Assembly: GCF_947501665.1 (NCBI RefSeq)
Contig: NZ_CANMWS010000023.1
Location: 1 to 64,000 of the forward strand
DNA: 64,000 nt
Direction of reading: 5' to 3'
Source of the DNA: an uncultured Shewanella sp.
GTDB taxonomy: Bacteria > Pseudomonadota > Gammaproteobacteria > Enterobacterales > Shewanellaceae
This document shows positions 61,862 through 64,000 of this stretch, piece by piece. The stretch's first letter is position 1. Each line of letters begins with the position of its first letter. The notes below the pieces were generated by a model, which saw only the letters and a list, made by a program, of their open reading frames with translations, made no database searches and had not been told where the DNA came from. The position numbers and the translations under genes were made by a program.

Positions 61862-62881
61862 TTATTTTATACTGTAAGCATCAATAATTCGTTTAATAAG
61901 TTGAGGGCCTTTGTAAATAAAGCCTGAATAAACCTGCACTAAGCTAGCACCGGCATCAAATTTATTTAATGCTGCTGTTGCAGTAGTGATCCCTCCTACA
62001 GCAATAATCGGTATTTTCCCACCAATATGATCCGATAAGGCTTGCACAACGGAAGTCGATAAACGATCAAGGGGTAAGCCACTTAACCCTCCCGCCTCCT
62101 CACCAAAAGGTAAATGTTTCACGCTTTCTCGCTCCAATGTCGTATTAGTCGCAATAATACCGTCAAATTGATTTTTTATCACTGAAGCTGAAATGTCTTT
62201 TATTTCATCCATCGATAAGTCAGGCGCAATTTTTAACGCAAGCGGAACATATCGCCCATAGTGACTCGCCAATTCACTCTGCTTTTCTTTAAGGGTTAAT
62301 AACAATTCATCAAGCAAAGCCCCATATTGCAAACTTCTCAATCCGGGGGTATTAGGCGAAGAAATATTCACCGTAATATAGGCTGCAAAAGGGTATACTT
62401 TTTCCATACAAATGAGATAGTCATCTTTCCCTTTCTCAACAGGAGTATCTTTATTTTTACCGATATTCACCCCAACGAGGGCATTAGATTTCACCGCTTG
62501 TAAATTACTAACAAGGTAATCTACCCCTTTATTATTAAAGCCCATACGATTGATAATAGCTTGCGCTTTCTCTAATCTAAACAATCTTGGTTTAGGGTTA
62601 CCCGCCTGTGCTCTAGGTGTCACAGTACCCACTTCAACAAAACCAAATCCCATAGCATGAAAGGCATCAATACATTCACCATTTTTATCAAGACCCGCAG
62701 CCAAACCAACAGGATTTGGAAACGTTATCCCCATTACGGTTACAGGAGCTGATTTCACCTTCTGTGCATAAAGTCCATTCAATGGAGAATGTGCCGTCGA
62801 CTTCAAACTACAAAGAGCAAGCTCATGTGCTCGCTCTGCATCCATTTTAAACATGAACTTTTGCGCAATTTTATAAAACAT
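61862..62881 (-). CDS. pyrD: Dihydroorotate dehydrogenase (quinone)
   Basis: Fourth step of pyrimidine synthesis, at the inner membrane, with FMN and quinone (class 2). About 339 residues from ATG 62881, which follows GAGG. The N-terminal helix pair (MFYKIAQKFMFKMDAERAHE) binds the membrane. NPVGLAAGLDKNGE, NRMGFNNKG, NISSPNTPGLR with the base-donating serine nearby, and the FMN-phosphate site IPIIAVGGI then QVYSGFIYKGP are present. Confidence 0.96.
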   Translation of the reverse strand: MFYKIAQKFMFKMDAERAHELALCSLKSTAHSPLNGLYAQKVKSAPVTVMGITFPNPVGLAAGLDKNGECIDAFHAMGFGFVEVGTVTPRAQAGNPKPRLFRLEKAQAIINRMGFNNKGVDYLVSNLQAVKSNALVGVNIGKNKDTPVEKGKDDYLICMEKVYPFAAYITVNISSPNTPGLRSLQYGALLDELLLTLKEKQSELASHYGRYVPLALKIAPDLSMDEIKDISASVIKNQFDGIIATNTTLERESVKHLPFGEEAGGLSGLPLDRLSTSVVQALSDHIGGKIPIIAVGGITTATAALNKFDAGASLVQVYSGFIYKGPQLIKRIIDAYSIK

Positions 62882-62896
62882 GTTTTCCTCAAACGT

Positions 62897-62925
62897 TAAA
62901 AAAAGCCCCGGCAATTGCCAGGGCT
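62897..62925 (-). terminator. Terminator of the glutamate dehydrogenase gene
   Basis: AGCCCTGGCAATTGCCGGGGCT on the minus strand is a near-perfect stem followed by a T-run, 18 bp after the gdh stop and just before pyrD. Confidence 0.88.
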
Positions 62926-62942
62926 ATTATCAAAGTAACTAT

Positions 62943-64000
62943 TTAAGCTTGACCTTCACAATGAATGATCAATAAATTAAGCTCACGTAAGGCCACTGAG
63001 AACTTAGCAAACTCATGACTTTGTGATGTTTTAAAGTCTGCTAGCATATGGAACCACCGTTCCAGTAAGCCTTGATGGCCCTCAATCCATTCTTCAATCA
63101 GCGGCTCAGCAGTCAACTCCTTGGTACAACTTCTCAGGACCACTGAACACAATGAGCGCTGCTGCCAATCCAGCTCTTCTCTGAAGGCAGCTCTAGCCAA
63201 TGCTTGCCAGTGGTTGGCCACTGGCTGAGCACCAATCTGATCCAAGAACCAATGTAAATCCACTTTTGAACCCAATTTGAAATAAGTCTCAGCTACTAAA
63301 TTAATGGGTTTAGATTCTAAATCAACAATTTGAGCAATATCCAGTGATGAAAATAATGTACTGACATTCGCAACAGACATCGCTAATTTCTCTGGTACGC
63401 CTTCATTCACTAATGCTTGGGCTTCAGAAAGAATAGTATCCACTTCTTCTTGCACCATATATTGATGTACTGTTTCATTCAGCTCATCAAACACAGGTTT
63501 AAAGAAAGCAACACTTTGCTCAATGCTCATATTACGATTACGATGACGTAAGAACCAACGACTAGCACGGCGAATATTACGGCGTAACTGATGTAACATC
63601 TCACATTGCACCAATGCCGGCATTAACTCATTTAGCGCAATAATTTCTTTCGTCGTTTGCTCTAAACTAAAAACTTCACTGGCCATCGTATAACAAGTGG
63701 CCACTTCAGTGATCGTCGCCCCTGTTTCTTCTTGCATCCGCTGAACAAAATTCAGCCCCATGTTATTGACAATACCATTAGCAAGAGAGGTGGCAATAAT
63801 CTCTCCCTTCAATGGATGCTGATCCATGTTCTCTGTATATTTCGCTTGTAATTGCTCAGGGAAATATGCCACCAATGACTGCTTAATAAAAGAATCTTCA
63901 GTAATTTCAGGGATCAATAACTGCTCTTTCAATAGCATTTTTGCATAAGCAACCAACACGGATAATTCAGGGCGTGTTAACGGCTGCCCTTTCACTAAGC
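62943..64000 (-). CDS. NAD-specific glutamate dehydrogenase, C-terminal part
   Basis: The frame is open to the window edge, so only about the last 352 residues are seen of a protein that is normally near 1600 long. GQPLTRPELSVLVAYAKMLL is the characteristic C-terminal-domain motif of the large NAD-GDH (GdhB) class; RNIRRASRWFLRHRNRNMSI follows. It converts glutamate to 2-oxoglutarate and ammonia. It ends at a clear terminator upstream of pyrD. The GTG at 63995 is internal, not the start. Confidence 0.92.
   Translation of the reverse strand, partial: LVKGQPLTRPELSVLVAYAKMLLKEQLLIPEITEDSFIKQSLVAYFPEQLQAKYTENMDQHPLKGEIIATSLANGIVNNMGLNFVQRMQEETGATITEVATCYTMASEVFSLEQTTKEIIALNELMPALVQCEMLHQLRRNIRRASRWFLRHRNRNMSIEQSVAFFKPVFDELNETVHQYMVQEEVDTILSEAQALVNEGVPEKLAMSVANVSTLFSSLDIAQIVDLESKPINLVAETYFKLGSKVDLHWFLDQIGAQPVANHWQALARAAFREELDWQQRSLCSVVLRSCTKELTAEPLIEEWIEGHQGLLERWFHMLADFKTSQSHEFAKFSVALRELNLLIIHCEGQA

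Noticed and set aside
1..64000. tRNA or rRNA genes and a prophage
   Set aside because: No cloverleaf-like or rRNA-like sequence and no block of phage genes was seen; the coiled-coil protein at 51857-52444 alone is not enough.

Overview
The window looks like a chromosomal segment of a marine gammaproteobacterium, most probably a Shewanella or close relative. The basis is gene content and order: smc, zipA and ligA on one strand with cysZ and cysK divergent and ycaO nearby; sohB beside yciK; and gdh(NAD), pyrD and zapC together. It is AT-rich, has many marine-type secreted proteins (FadL porin, Pla-1/VolA-type lipase, GlyGly-CTERM protein) and shows no tRNA or rRNA gene.

Bases 1-11,000 are an accessory, scarred region. 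It holds a decayed HExxH gene, a DUF5992-like secreted protein, a GMC oxidoreductase, and two copies of an immunity-like gene (about 3.0-3.7 and 10.1-10.8 kb), each cut by an in-frame TAG. Between the copies lies a minus-strand cluster: truncated GT2 glycosyltransferase, PlsC-type acyltransferase, ATP-grasp ligase and FAD/NAD(P)-binding protein. Insertion-sequence scars, inverted repeats and an 8-bp tandem array surround the cluster. It looks like a small acylated or amide metabolite locus that has moved or decayed.

Bases 11,000-18,000 hold a minus-strand operon, fadL - PLP amino acid aldolase/deaminase - GMC oxidase - small dehydrogenase-associated subunit - aldehyde dehydrogenase. It is probably for uptake and oxidation of a hydrophobic alcohol or amino alcohol. 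Bases 18,000-27,500 hold a MITE-like repeat, ugd, a PanE-like reductase, a secreted pseudo-metzincin, sohB, a surface lipase and yciK.

Bases 27,500-36,300 are a contact-dependent-inhibition-like locus with unusual structure. The exoprotein is split into two consecutive genes, each with its own export signal: a TPS-domain half and a half carrying DUF637 and an AHH nuclease. A DUF4303 immunity gene and a small membrane protein follow, punctuated by three near-identical terminator repeats. A G9 tract lies next to the toxin domain. No TpsB transporter is in the window.

Bases 36,500-50,700 are largely housekeeping: a secreted protein of unknown function, ligA, zipA, smc, cysZ, cysK, a TetR regulator and ycaO. 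Bases 50,900-56,800 hold a short adhesin N-terminus-like protein, a coiled-coil protein, a 1.2-kb gene desert with a CysB-like site and an ATG-TAA start-stop, and a GlyGly-CTERM protein. Bases 56,800-64,000 hold an ABC exporter operon with a divergent TetR regulator, zapC, pyrD and the 3' part of NAD-dependent glutamate dehydrogenase.
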